Below, in pieces: positions 19,060-27,103 of a stretch of 64,000 nt of DNA (within the stretch, counting starts at the first letter, position 1; each line of letters starts with the position of its first letter). Source of the stretch: Pseudomonas fluorescens (lineage in GTDB: Bacteria > Pseudomonadota > Gammaproteobacteria > Pseudomonadales > Pseudomonadaceae); the NCBI RefSeq assembly GCF_001648775.1, contig NZ_LVEJ01000010.1:558001-622000 (forward strand), written 5' to 3'. The notes under the pieces were generated by a model. That model ran no database searches. It saw nothing but the letters and a program-made list of their open reading frames with translations, and had not been told where the DNA came from. The translations under genes and the position numbers were made by a program.

Positions 19060-19551
19060 TTAACCGCGCTCGCGCGGAATCAAGCTCTGCAACTGCTGCG
19101 CCAGAAAGTTCGCATCAAAGACAAACGTATCCGGATCCTTCAGCCCATTGGTCTTGCGCCACTGCCACTCGCCATTCGCCATTCCCACCAGCGAAATGCT
19201 GCCATACCGCGCCGCCGTCAGCCCCATCACCGCCAGTGAAATCTGCCCGCCACTGCCCATCACATCCGGCACGAACTCCACCGGTTTGCCAGCAATCACA
19301 ATGCTCAGCTTCTCCGTCTTGAACGTGGACGTTTCCACCGGCGTGCTCGGCCCGAACGCTACATAAGCCACACGACTCACCTCCAGCAGATTCGGTGCCT
19401 GCACCGGCTCCAGCCATTGCTGGATCTGACCGAAAAGCTCGCCTATGCGTGTGGTCCACGTCGCCGATTGCGTCTCGAACAGTTGCTTCTTGTGTGCTTC
19501 GCTGTCGGCATAGTGGCGAAGCATTTCACCCAGTTGTTGTACGTCGTCCAT
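19060..19551 (-). CDS. Conserved hypothetical protein
   Basis: 163 residues from ATG 19551, with GAGGAA eight bases upstream; an open frame extends further but lacks another good site. The first 60 residues are charged and helical (MDDVQQLGEMLRHYADSE), the rest beta-rich (ISLVGMANGEWQWRKTN). No signal peptide or membrane helix is seen. I do not recognise the family. It is divergent from the racemase gene. Confidence 0.7.
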   Translation of the reverse strand: MDDVQQLGEMLRHYADSEAHKKQLFETQSATWTTRIGELFGQIQQWLEPVQAPNLLEVSRVAYVAFGPSTPVETSTFKTEKLSIVIAGKPVEFVPDVMGSGGQISLAVMGLTAARYGSISLVGMANGEWQWRKTNGLKDPDTFVFDANFLAQQLQSLIPRERG

Positions 19552-19763
19552 AGCGGTGTTCCTCGGAAAGGACCTGCAAAGGTTGATAGTGGCAGATACC
19601 AGCCTCTGCGTACGTTTAAGCTGCAGCAAGGCCGATGAAGCACCATGACACTTGCGTGAAAGATCAGCAGTACAGTCACTTGTCGCTGGCATCGGATCGC
19701 GAACAAAAGGACACTCCGGGCAGACCTGAACCCTCAACACATGTCAATGCATGAGGACATCCA

Positions 19764-20456
19764 ATGCGCACCATCGGCCTGATCGGCGGCATGAGCTGGG
19801 AATCCAGCGCCGAATACTATCGACTCATCAATCAACAAGTCCGCGACCGTCTCGGCCCGTTGCGCTCGGCGCAACTGCTGATGTACAGCGTCGACTTCGG
19901 CCCGGTCGAACAGGCGCAGCACGCCGGGCGCTGGGACGATGCCGCGGCGATTCTGGTGGAGGCCGCGCGCAGGCTCGAAGCCGGCGGCGCCGAATGCGTG
20001 GTGCTGTGTACCAACACCATGCACAAGGTCGCCGAACAGATTCAGGCAGCGATCAGCATTCCGTTTTTGCACATTGCCGAACCGGCCGCGCAGGCGGCGC
20101 TGGAAATCGATGCACACACGGTCGGCCTGCTCGGCACGGCCTTTACCATGGAGCAGGATTTCCTCAAGCAACGCCTGATCGCTCAGGGTTTGACCGTGCT
20201 GGTGCCGGACGAAGTCGAGCGCAAGGACGTGCATCGGATCATCTACGACGAACTCTGTGTCGGCGTGATCAGTGAACCGTCGCGGCAGATCTATCAGCGG
20301 GTGATCGAATCCCTCACCGCACGCGGCGCGCAGGCGATCATTCTCGGCTGCACGGAAATCGGCATGTTGATCAAACCCCAGCACAGTGCCCTGCCCCTGC
20401 TCGACACCACCGAACTGCATGCGCAGTCGGCGGTGGCGTTCGCCCTAGGCGACTGA
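19764..20456 (+). CDS. Aspartate/glutamate racemase family protein
   Basis: 230 residues. GLIGGMSWESSAEYY at the N-terminus and the paired catalytic cysteines C82 (VVLCTNTMH) and C196 (ILGCTEI) are the two-cysteine signature of cofactor-independent amino-acid racemases, YgeA/aspartate racemase type. The enzyme should invert an acidic or broad-range amino acid in the cytoplasm. GAGGA lies nine bases before ATG. It ends one base before the convergent acetyltransferase stop. Confidence 0.88.
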   Translation: MRTIGLIGGMSWESSAEYYRLINQQVRDRLGPLRSAQLLMYSVDFGPVEQAQHAGRWDDAAAILVEAARRLEAGGAECVVLCTNTMHKVAEQIQAAISIPFLHIAEPAAQAALEIDAHTVGLLGTAFTMEQDFLKQRLIAQGLTVLVPDEVERKDVHRIIYDELCVGVISEPSRQIYQRVIESLTARGAQAIILGCTEIGMLIKPQHSALPLLDTTELHAQSAVAFALGD

Positions 20457-20457
20457 G

Positions 20458-20976
20458 TCAGGTTTTCGGGCGATTGCGCAGGCGGGCCATGCTCAGGGTG
20501 TCGACCCATTGCCCGTCGCGCACGGCGTAGTCGCGGAACAGGCCTTCGGTCTCGAAACCGAATTTGCGGTAGAGCGCGATGGCGGCCTCGTTGTCGGCGT
20601 AAACCGAGAGTTCGACGCGGTGCAGGTTCATCCAGTTGTCGGCGACGTCGAGGGCGGCCGCCAACAATGTCGAACCGACGCCTTTGCCCTGCCACGCCGC
20701 GGCAACGGCCATACCGACGCTGCCGGCGTGGCTGCGACGAATCCGCGAATAGTTTTCCAGCCCCAGATGGCCGATGACCTGACCCTGATGCAGCGCGACC
20801 AGCTTCAACACCCGTTCGTTTTCCGCCAGCAGCCGTTGGCGCCAGACGTCGGCGGACTGAAACGGCATCTGCAACACCTGCCGGGTGACAGCCCGTTCGT
20901 TGTAGAGCGCAGTGACAGCCTCGATGTGCGACTCGCTGAAGCGTTCGATGTGAATGGCGGGGTTGTGCTCAGGCAT
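20458..20976 (-). CDS. GNAT family N-acetyltransferase
   Basis: 172 residues. The acetyl-CoA loop reads AWQGKGVGSTLL (Q/R-x-x-G-x-G), followed by LHRVELSVYADNEAAIALYRKFGF, the usual C-terminal half of GNAT enzymes. GGAGGGATC precedes ATG 20976, a near perfect ribosome site. The N-terminal length and ALYN/RxV motif resemble amino-acid or protein N-acetyltransferases, but the substrate cannot be told. Confidence 0.88.
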   Translation of the reverse strand: MPEHNPAIHIERFSESHIEAVTALYNERAVTRQVLQMPFQSADVWRQRLLAENERVLKLVALHQGQVIGHLGLENYSRIRRSHAGSVGMAVAAAWQGKGVGSTLLAAALDVADNWMNLHRVELSVYADNEAAIALYRKFGFETEGLFRDYAVRDGQWVDTLSMARLRNRPKT

Positions 20977-21072
20977 GAAAGATCCCTCCTGGATCAGTGC
21001 GTGGCCGGTCACTGTAAACCGCTTCTTCACGGATTCGCCACGACTGTTTAAAGCCGTTGACCGAAACGTCCG

Positions 21073-21357
21073 GCAAGCCACAACGCCTTGCGCCATTGCC
21101 TACGCATCCGCCAGAATCCGCCGGCTTGTGCGCCTTGAGGGCCGGCTCTATCGTTTCCGGGTCGCTGATGAATCAGCGATCGGGTCTCGCAGCCCGCGAT
21201 CTCTAGACGCACAACACCCTCCAGTTTTATGGCGGCTGTACGTGGGAGACCCTCGGGTCTGCCGGTTCTAGAGTCCCGGTCTGCGACCCGCGTATAGCTG
21301 CCACCTCTTCGTATCGCAGCGAATCTGTGGCGGCTTCATGACTCTGGAGATTCAATC
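21073..21357 (+). promoter_or_regulatory. Conserved structured leader upstream of DUF6124 gene (copy 1)
   Basis: This 285-base stretch has no credible gene. It matches the region upstream of the DUF6124 gene at 52973 (minus strand, 53345-53652), at roughly 85% over the first 75 bases, including CGCCAGAATCCGCCGGCTT. Hairpin 1 (21162-21179, TCGCTG/CAGCGA) and hairpin 2 (21247-21260, AGACC/GGTCT) both exist in the other copy with different paired bases. This supports an RNA structure. Whether it is a cis leader or a separate small RNA is open. Confidence 0.55.
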
Positions 21358-21699
21358 ATGATCAAACCGACGCCAAACCCACCCGAAACCGACCCGACCT
21401 CGCCCTACGAAACCCTCGACTCCAAGAAACTCCACGAAGCCGCCGACCGCGCCCTCGATCACTATCTCAATCCGTTCCACCCCAGAAAACCGCCGCTCAA
21501 ACCCAACACCCGCTACCTCATCGCCCCCGGCATCGACAGCGAAGAACTACTGGCCGACGCCTGCGAAACCCTGACCTCGGCCAAAACCATGGCCACCGAC
21601 TTCGCCGGGCTGGTGGACGGCTCGCATCGGCATGTGCTGTTGGGGATTGCGCAACTGATCATGCTGGGGGGAACTGGCGGTGAATCGTGTGCTGGATAA
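21358..21699 (+). CDS. DUF6124-type small protein, frameshifted at its C-terminus
   Basis: 113 residues as read. TPNPPETDP, LHEAADRALDHYLNP and the LLGIAQLIML helix match the other two DUF6124 genes of this window. Paralogues continue MLGELAVNKALD; here a run of six G (21666-21671) shifts the frame to MLGGTGGESCAG-stop. With five G the chain would continue GELAVNRVLDNLELAAE, restoring the family end. It is either a real frameshift, a variable tract or a sequencing error. A terminator follows at 21744. Confidence 0.75.
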   Translation: MIKPTPNPPETDPTSPYETLDSKKLHEAADRALDHYLNPFHPRKPPLKPNTRYLIAPGIDSEELLADACETLTSAKTMATDFAGLVDGSHRHVLLGIAQLIMLGGTGGESCAG

Positions 21700-21743
21700 T
21701 CTGGAGTTGGCGGCTGAGCCTCGGCCCCGATTATTGAAACTGG

Positions 21744-21770
21744 AACGGCCCCCTTCAAAGGGCCGTTTTT
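21744..21770 (+). terminator. Rho-independent terminator
   Basis: AACGGCCC and GGGCCGTT arms with a short loop, then TTT. It follows the DUF6124 gene. Confidence 0.8.
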
Positions 21771-21820
21771 GCGTCTGCAGGAAACCGTTCACCGACGACC
21801 ATTCGTCTTAAAGTCACGCT

Positions 21821-21842
21821 CACCTGTCAGATCTGACAGGTG
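21821..21842. promoter_or_regulatory. Perfect 22-bp palindrome resembling a lux box
   Basis: The core ACCTGTCAGATCTGACAGGT has the CT-N12-AG layout of LuxR-type operators and resembles the lasB/rhlI boxes of P. aeruginosa. It lies 73 bases upstream of the Ig-like protein gene. A possible -10-like TGTCAT lies 20 bases downstream. No LuxR gene is in the window. Confidence 0.6.
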
Positions 21843-21915
21843 ACGAGGCGCTCCTTTCGCGGTGTCATGAGCTTCGCCCCGAAGATGGCTATTGACCGCA
21901 CGCCAGGAGAGCAAC

Positions 21916-23802
21916 ATGAGCATCAACGTCAATTCGACACAGATCAGCACCTTGCTCCAGCTGTATCCGATGGCCATCCCCGGCGCACTAGAAAACCTGC
22001 AACCGCCAGGGGCCTACCATCTGGGCATTCCCGAAAGCATTTATTCGCCATCCACCAAACTCTTCATGGTGATCGACCCGGTCACGTTGTTTTCCACCTC
22101 CTTTGCAGCAGGTGACTCCGTAAGGCTGTGGGTCAACAAGCAGGCGACATCCGTGATCAAGACGATCAAACCGGGCGAAGAGAACGTCCGCATTTTTATG
22201 GAGTTGCCTTGGGGAGGGTTGAAGGATGGCCTCAATACCCTGTACTACGAAGTCACCCGGGTCAGCGGTAATAAAGATAAATCCAATCCGATACTGAATG
22301 TGCTGTTCAACAACCCGGTCTCCGGTATCACGGTCAGCCATCCGGCCAGCATTGGCCCAGAACAAACGGGACCAATCACCATCACCATCAGCTACCCCCG
22401 CCCCTACGGAACCGTGACGCTGACCATCGGCACCTGGAGCATCCCGTTTACCAATTTTGATCACACCAAATCGATCATTTACCACCTGACCGCCGCCGAA
22501 CTCCAACAGATCGGCAGTGGCACCCATCCGGTGAGTGCCAGGGTGATTGATCAATTGACCAACAGCAATGTGTCGGCAACAACTTCAATCAGCATTACCG
22601 CTAATCAGAAAGTGTACAACCCACCGATCATCGTGGAGGCAGAACCGGGCAAGGTGCTGGATGTGGCATCGCTGGCAGGGAAGAACGCAACGCTTCATGC
22701 GCGAACCTGGAGCGGCATGGTAGATGGCCAGCCATGCTGGCTGAAATTGCTGGGGTTCAAGGCCAACGGCAGCGCGCATGACCTGCAAATCTGGAACGGC
22801 CTGCCGGCGCGGACTAATCCCACCTGGATCAGTCAGGGCAAATATGTGCAGACAGTGCTTAACAGCTATCTGGCGCAACTGGGGAACGGTAGGACGCTGA
22901 CGGTGCAGTTCTGGGTGTCGGAGGACAAGAGCAACAACTTCGCAACGGCGACGAAGTTTGTGGATCAGGTTTACACCGTCAAGGCATCGAATGTCACGAT
23001 CACTTCGTTTAAAGACTCGGCCGGCGCCAGCGTGCCCAATGGGGGCCGGACATTCCAGACAGGGGGTACATTGACCGGTACCGCAGGTAGCAACCAGCAG
23101 GTGCAAATTCTGCTCAACGGCACAGCTCGACAAACCGTGACTGCCAGCGCCACCGGAATCTGGAACTACAGCATCTCCGGGCTGGCGGTTTTTTTTCATA
23201 CATTCATTGCCAGGCCATTGCCCGTCGGCGCACCGGACTCAACGCAATGGCGAGTCAATATCGAGTCGGAATGGAAAAATGACTATACCGACTTTCAAAA
23301 TGACTCCTACAACGGCTGGTTATTGCATAACGCGGCCCGCTCCGGCTATATCCGGATTCACGCAGGCGTGAAGGCATTTTTCAACTTCACCGATGAAGGT
23401 TCGAATAAAGGATTTGCCGGGACGGTGATGTACAAGGATTTCGATTGCCTGCCGGGAACCTATTCCTTCCGGATGCAAGCCTGCCATGTCGCCGACAGTC
23501 CGGCGCCCGGCATACCGAATCCGATCCTGCAACTGCAATGCGGCATCGCGGGTGGCAATGGTGCCGTACGCGAATTACCGAAGACTGGTATCTGGTACGA
23601 TTTTTTGCTCAACATCAACGTCCCCGCTCGCCGCATCGTTCGGTTCTACATACAGAACCATCAAGACAATGGCCACGGCAATGACTTCGGCATTCGCAAC
23701 ATCAGCGTAGTCCGCAACGATGGCGGTGGCGGCATAATGGAATCGCTGGAAGAGGCCCCGCTCTACAGCGGCCCGCCACTGCTTCCGCTGCCTCTGGTAT
23801 GA
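21916..23802 (+). CDS. Large Ig-like repeat protein, accessory
   Basis: 628 residues from ATG 21916 after AGGAGA. There is no signal peptide. The chain has several beta-sandwich segments: two early domains (about 40-145 and 145-240, the second with GTVTLTIGTWSIPFTNFDHT), a middle domain (about 250-365) and a bacterial Ig-like domain near 370-440 (ITSFKDSAGASVPNGG to GTLTGTAGSNQQVQILLNG). The C-terminal 180 residues look like a carbohydrate-binding-type jelly roll. Base use is richer in A/T than in the neighbours, which suggests transfer. The role could be a surface or released adhesin or insect-active protein; this is inference. Confidence 0.75.
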   Translation: MSINVNSTQISTLLQLYPMAIPGALENLQPPGAYHLGIPESIYSPSTKLFMVIDPVTLFSTSFAAGDSVRLWVNKQATSVIKTIKPGEENVRIFMELPWGGLKDGLNTLYYEVTRVSGNKDKSNPILNVLFNNPVSGITVSHPASIGPEQTGPITITISYPRPYGTVTLTIGTWSIPFTNFDHTKSIIYHLTAAELQQIGSGTHPVSARVIDQLTNSNVSATTSISITANQKVYNPPIIVEAEPGKVLDVASLAGKNATLHARTWSGMVDGQPCWLKLLGFKANGSAHDLQIWNGLPARTNPTWISQGKYVQTVLNSYLAQLGNGRTLTVQFWVSEDKSNNFATATKFVDQVYTVKASNVTITSFKDSAGASVPNGGRTFQTGGTLTGTAGSNQQVQILLNGTARQTVTASATGIWNYSISGLAVFFHTFIARPLPVGAPDSTQWRVNIESEWKNDYTDFQNDSYNGWLLHNAARSGYIRIHAGVKAFFNFTDEGSNKGFAGTVMYKDFDCLPGTYSFRMQACHVADSPAPGIPNPILQLQCGIAGGNGAVRELPKTGIWYDFLLNINVPARRIVRFYIQNHQDNGHGNDFGIRNISVVRNDGGGGIMESLEEAPLYSGPPLLPLPLV

Positions 23803-23826
23803 CGCATGAAGAAAAAAAGAAAAAAG

Positions 23827-23864
23827 GGGACGGATTTATTTAATTAAAGAATCCGTCCTTCTCT
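23827..23864 (+). terminator. Terminator between the Ig-like gene and the LysR gene
   Basis: A 9-bp stem (23827-23835 with 23849-23857) with a 13-base AT-rich loop and a short T-rich tail separates the convergent genes. Confidence 0.6.
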
Positions 23865-23870
23865 TAATAT

Positions 23871-24848
23871 TCATTCAAACCACTCCGCCCGCTCGTTGAA
23901 AGTGCGCCTGATCAACTCCACCAGCACCTGCACCTCTTCAACGCCCTGCGACTCACTGTTCACCGCCAACCAAACCTGCAACCGCATCGCCTCCTCAAAA
24001 AGCCCCGGTAACGCCACGAGCCCACGATCAAATCGGCTCATATACATCGGCAGCAACCCGATGCACGCGCTGCACCGAATCATCTCCAGCATCAGCTCGT
24101 ACGACTGCATCTGCACCACGCCAGCCAACCGCTGTTCGACCAGTTCATTCCACGGCCGAAAGCTGTCGATCTGCCGATCATGCTGCCATTGCACCAGCAT
24201 GAAATCGGCGAGGTCGTCCGGACTTTCCGGGCGTGCAGTGACGCGGGAGTAACGTTTGGCGATATGCGGCTGGTATTCCAGTTGCGCGAGGCGTTGCGGT
24301 TCGCTGGTGGCGAAGGTCGGGCCCGGGTGCGGAGTGCCACCGTGGGCGAGCCACAGCACGATGTCGGCGCTGACGGCGCGCAGGGCCAGTTCGCTGTCGA
24401 GGGCGATGATCTCGAGGCGCACACTGGCGTTACGGCGCAGCAGCGCGATCAGGTCGCGGCCGAGGATGTCATGCAGGATCGATTCGGCGACAGCCAGACG
24501 AATCAGCGGTTGTTCGACCACCGGCAGTTTGCGTTCATTCGCCAGCGCCACCAGTTTGGCCTGCAGTTGCTGGCCTTCGCGGGTCAGGCTCAGTGCACTG
24601 CCCTGAAAGCTGAACAGCGAGTGCTGGAGTTCTTGTTCCAGTTGCGCCAATTGTTTACGCAGCAAGGTCGAGCGCACGTTGAGGCTGCGCGCGGCTTGCA
24701 TGAAGCAGCCGCAGCGGGCGCTGACCAGGAAGTATTGCGCGACGTCCGGGTCGACCTTCGCGGCTTGCGCCAGCCAGGGTTCATTGCTGTCGTGTGGCCA
24801 GCGAAATTCGGCACTGCCCTGTCGTCCTGCGGGTTCGGTGAATGACAT
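23871..24848 (-). CDS. LysR-type transcriptional regulator
   Basis: 325 residues. The winged helix lies at about residues 36-95 (FLVSARCGCFMQAARSLNVRSTLLRKQLAQLE) after a non-standard 35-residue N-terminal extension. The C-terminal effector domain begins near residue 115 with LIRLAVAESI. GGGAG is before ATG. It lies on the same strand directly downstream of the TonB/TpsB operon, past a REP pair, so it may or may not regulate that operon. Confidence 0.85.
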   Translation of the reverse strand: MSFTEPAGRQGSAEFRWPHDSNEPWLAQAAKVDPDVAQYFLVSARCGCFMQAARSLNVRSTLLRKQLAQLEQELQHSLFSFQGSALSLTREGQQLQAKLVALANERKLPVVEQPLIRLAVAESILHDILGRDLIALLRRNASVRLEIIALDSELALRAVSADIVLWLAHGGTPHPGPTFATSEPQRLAQLEYQPHIAKRYSRVTARPESPDDLADFMLVQWQHDRQIDSFRPWNELVEQRLAGVVQMQSYELMLEMIRCSACIGLLPMYMSRFDRGLVALPGLFEEAMRLQVWLAVNSESQGVEEVQVLVELIRRTFNERAEWFE

Positions 24849-24898
24849 CGATGACTCCCTGTCGATCTTTGTATTTGTCTTGAGTGCGCCATAGATCC

Positions 24899-24991
24899 CT
24901 GTGGGAGCGAGCTTGCTCGCGAAAGCGGTGTATCAGTCAACGAAGATGTTGAATGTGCTGACGCTTTCGCGAGCAAGCTCGCTCCCACAGG
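24899..24991. repeat. REP pair
   Basis: Arms GTGGGAGCGAGCTTGCTCGC at 24901 and complement to 24989. It lies between the parvulin gene and the LysR gene. Confidence 0.95.
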
Positions 24992-25011
24992 GGTTTGTGG
25001 TGAAGGTGAGA

Positions 25012-25959
25012 TTAGTGTTTTTCCTCGAGGACTTTGTTGAGCTCCGCGCCGTCGATGCTCAGTGTCGCGGTGTTGAGCATGCCGTCCAGATACGCCTGGG
25101 CAATCTGTTCCTGACGCTGCGCACGCAAGGCTTCGGTCAGTTGATCGCGCAGTTCATCGAGGGTCGCCAGACGCGCCGGTTGTTGCTCAGTGAGTTTGAT
25201 CACATGGAACCCGGCAGCGCTTTGCACCGGGTCGGAAACGGCGCCGACCTTTAGCCGGGCGACAGCGCCTCGCACCTCCGGTACCAGTTGCTGCAACGGT
25301 TGCAGGCCACTATCGCCGCCGCGTTCAGCGGTGACGCGGTCTTGGGAATACTGAGTCGCCAATGCAGCAAATTCCGCCGGCGTTGCCTGAGCTTTTTTGC
25401 TCAACTCCGCCGCCTGTTTGCGCACTGCGTCCAGAGCCTGCGGATCACTCACTGCGAGGAAAATCTGACTGACCCGATACAACGCCGGTGTCTGCCAATT
25501 GGCTTTGCCCGCGTCATAGGCCTGCTGCAGTTCAGCCGCACTCGGGTAATCCGCCGGCACCTCACTGACCGAACGCAAGTAATCCCGGAACACAATCTGT
25601 TCAGTAGCCGCACGGGTCTGCCGCGCAACCTCCGGGCGCTGCGCCCAACCCTGGGCATCGGCCTGCTCCAGCACCGCTTTCTCGGCCAGACGCGTGCGAA
25701 TCCAGCGCTCCAGCGCTTGACGATTGCCGCGCAGTTGTTCGCGGGTCTCGGGCGCAACCGTTGCCAGCAGCGCCTGCAACTCGGCCGGCGTGACTTGCTG
25801 ATTACCCAAACGCGCGACCGCTGGCCCCGCAGCAACCGCCACCACTGGCGACGATTGCTGAGCGGCGACCGGGTTATTGCCCGGTCGCACCACCAGCGCC
25901 ACGGCCACCACCAACAGCGCCACCGCAGCGGCGCTGATCACCATGGCAGGCTTTTTCAC
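25012..25959 (-). CDS. Periplasmic parvulin-type peptidyl-prolyl isomerase
   Basis: 315 residues. The GTG start overlaps the stop of the YbjN gene by four bases. An N-terminal signal anchor (about 5-27) is followed by a SurA-like N-domain. The parvulin domain (about 155-260) has the usual LYRVSQIFLAV, FAALATQYSQD, GGDSG and GFHVIKL motifs. Such chaperones fold outer-membrane or secreted proteins. As last gene of the TpsB/TonB operon it probably serves the barrel proteins encoded upstream. Confidence 0.88.
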   Translation of the reverse strand: MKKPAMVISAAAVALLVVAVALVVRPGNNPVAAQQSSPVVAVAAGPAVARLGNQQVTPAELQALLATVAPETREQLRGNRQALERWIRTRLAEKAVLEQADAQGWAQRPEVARQTRAATEQIVFRDYLRSVSEVPADYPSAAELQQAYDAGKANWQTPALYRVSQIFLAVSDPQALDAVRKQAAELSKKAQATPAEFAALATQYSQDRVTAERGGDSGLQPLQQLVPEVRGAVARLKVGAVSDPVQSAAGFHVIKLTEQQPARLATLDELRDQLTEALRAQRQEQIAQAYLDGMLNTATLSIDGAELNKVLEEKH

Positions 25960-26426
25960 AGCGCGACTTCCTCTTGCTCGGCGACGGCGACTTTGGCGGT
26001 CTGCGCGGTGCCGGCCTGAGTGAAATCACGCAGATAGACGATGAACTCCTGCAACAGACGATCCCACAATTCCAGGTTACCGCGCAGGTGATCGTTGCTT
26101 ACGCCCGCCGCCACGACCACATCCATTTCCATCACCAGAAACTCTCCCTGCAACGACAACCGCGCAAAACGACGGCTGGCGTTCCACTGCTCGGCCACAC
26201 CCTGCGGCAGTTCACCCTGCACGCGCAGCGCACAGCTGAAAGTGAAGTCGACGTAGCGGCCCTGCTCCACCGCCGGGTTGCCGAAACGCACGGCGTAGCC
26301 AATGCCCTGGCTGGCGCTGAGCAACTGGACGATGCCGTTCTGCTCGGTTTCGTTGACGCGATAACCGGCGGCTTGCAGAACTTCGGTCAGGGATTTTGGC
26401 GATACGTGGCTGATCAATTGAGTCAT
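25956..26426 (-). CDS. YbjN-domain protein
   Basis: 156 residues. The LTEVLQAAGYRV start and the FTFSCALRVQG and RFARLSLQGEFLVMEMDV strands are typical of the YbjN fold, related to type III secretion chaperones. There is no signal peptide, so it should be cytoplasmic. AAGGAAG is before ATG. It lies inside the operon, and a chaperone-like role toward a neighbour is possible but unproven. Confidence 0.8.
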   Translation of the reverse strand: MTQLISHVSPKSLTEVLQAAGYRVNETEQNGIVQLLSASQGIGYAVRFGNPAVEQGRYVDFTFSCALRVQGELPQGVAEQWNASRRFARLSLQGEFLVMEMDVVVAAGVSNDHLRGNLELWDRLLQEFIVYLRDFTQAGTAQTAKVAVAEQEEVAL

Positions 26427-26456
26427 TGTTTCTTCCTTGTTTAGCAGTCTTTTAAA

Positions 26457-27086
26457 TCAATGCGCGAGCGCGGCTTGCGGCGCGTCGAATTGAGTCTTGT
26501 AAAGCTCGTCACCCAACCCCTGGGCCAGTTCATCGAACTTGACCCGGGCGCTGCCCGCGAAGGGCTGGCGGATCTTCATCACCTCGGCCACGTCGATGTT
26601 TTCGTAGGCGGTGAGGATCTGCTTGGCGACGCCGTACATCTGCTGATTCTTGACTGAACATTGCTGCACTTGTGTGTCACGTTCAGCCAATTGCGCTTGA
26701 AGCTTAGACCGTTCTGCCTCTTTGGCACGGGCCATGACCAACAGCTCGTCATAGGCTTTTTTGAACTTGCCGGTCTGCTCGGCACTGGCCGCCACTTGCG
26801 CCTGCGCCTGGCTGTGCAGGCTCTGTTGCTGCCCGGCGAGCTGCTCGGCAACGCCTTTGGCCTTGGCCAGTTCGGCACTCAATTGCTTGATTTGCGCCTG
26901 CGCAGCCTTGGCTTCGTTCTGCGCGGCCAATTGCGCGGCGCTGGCCTGAGCCTGCTGGCTTTGCAGGGCCTGCAACTGCTGCGTGGTGCTGCGCAACTGG
27001 GTGCGCAAGCGCTCTTCCATGCCTTCGGCACTGGCCCCGGTGGCGATTAACAAGCCAAGCCCCAGCGATAACAAACGCGTTTTCAT
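26457..27086 (-). CDS. Periplasmic coiled-coil protein
   Basis: 209 residues from ATG 27086, with GGAGAGG just upstream; a GTG at 27089 is less well spaced. Signal peptide 1-20 ends GASAEG. Residues 25-145 are Ala/Gln/Lys-rich heptads forming a long coiled coil. The C-terminal 60 residues contain a single cysteine (QQCSVKN) and a small helical end. I do not recognise a family. It may bridge membrane and cell wall components of the TonB system. Confidence 0.75.
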   Translation of the reverse strand: MKTRLLSLGLGLLIATGASAEGMEERLRTQLRSTTQQLQALQSQQAQASAAQLAAQNEAKAAQAQIKQLSAELAKAKGVAEQLAGQQQSLHSQAQAQVAASAEQTGKFKKAYDELLVMARAKEAERSKLQAQLAERDTQVQQCSVKNQQMYGVAKQILTAYENIDVAEVMKIRQPFAGSARVKFDELAQGLGDELYKTQFDAPQAALAH

Positions 27087-27103
27087 CACCCTCTCCCGGC
27101 GCC

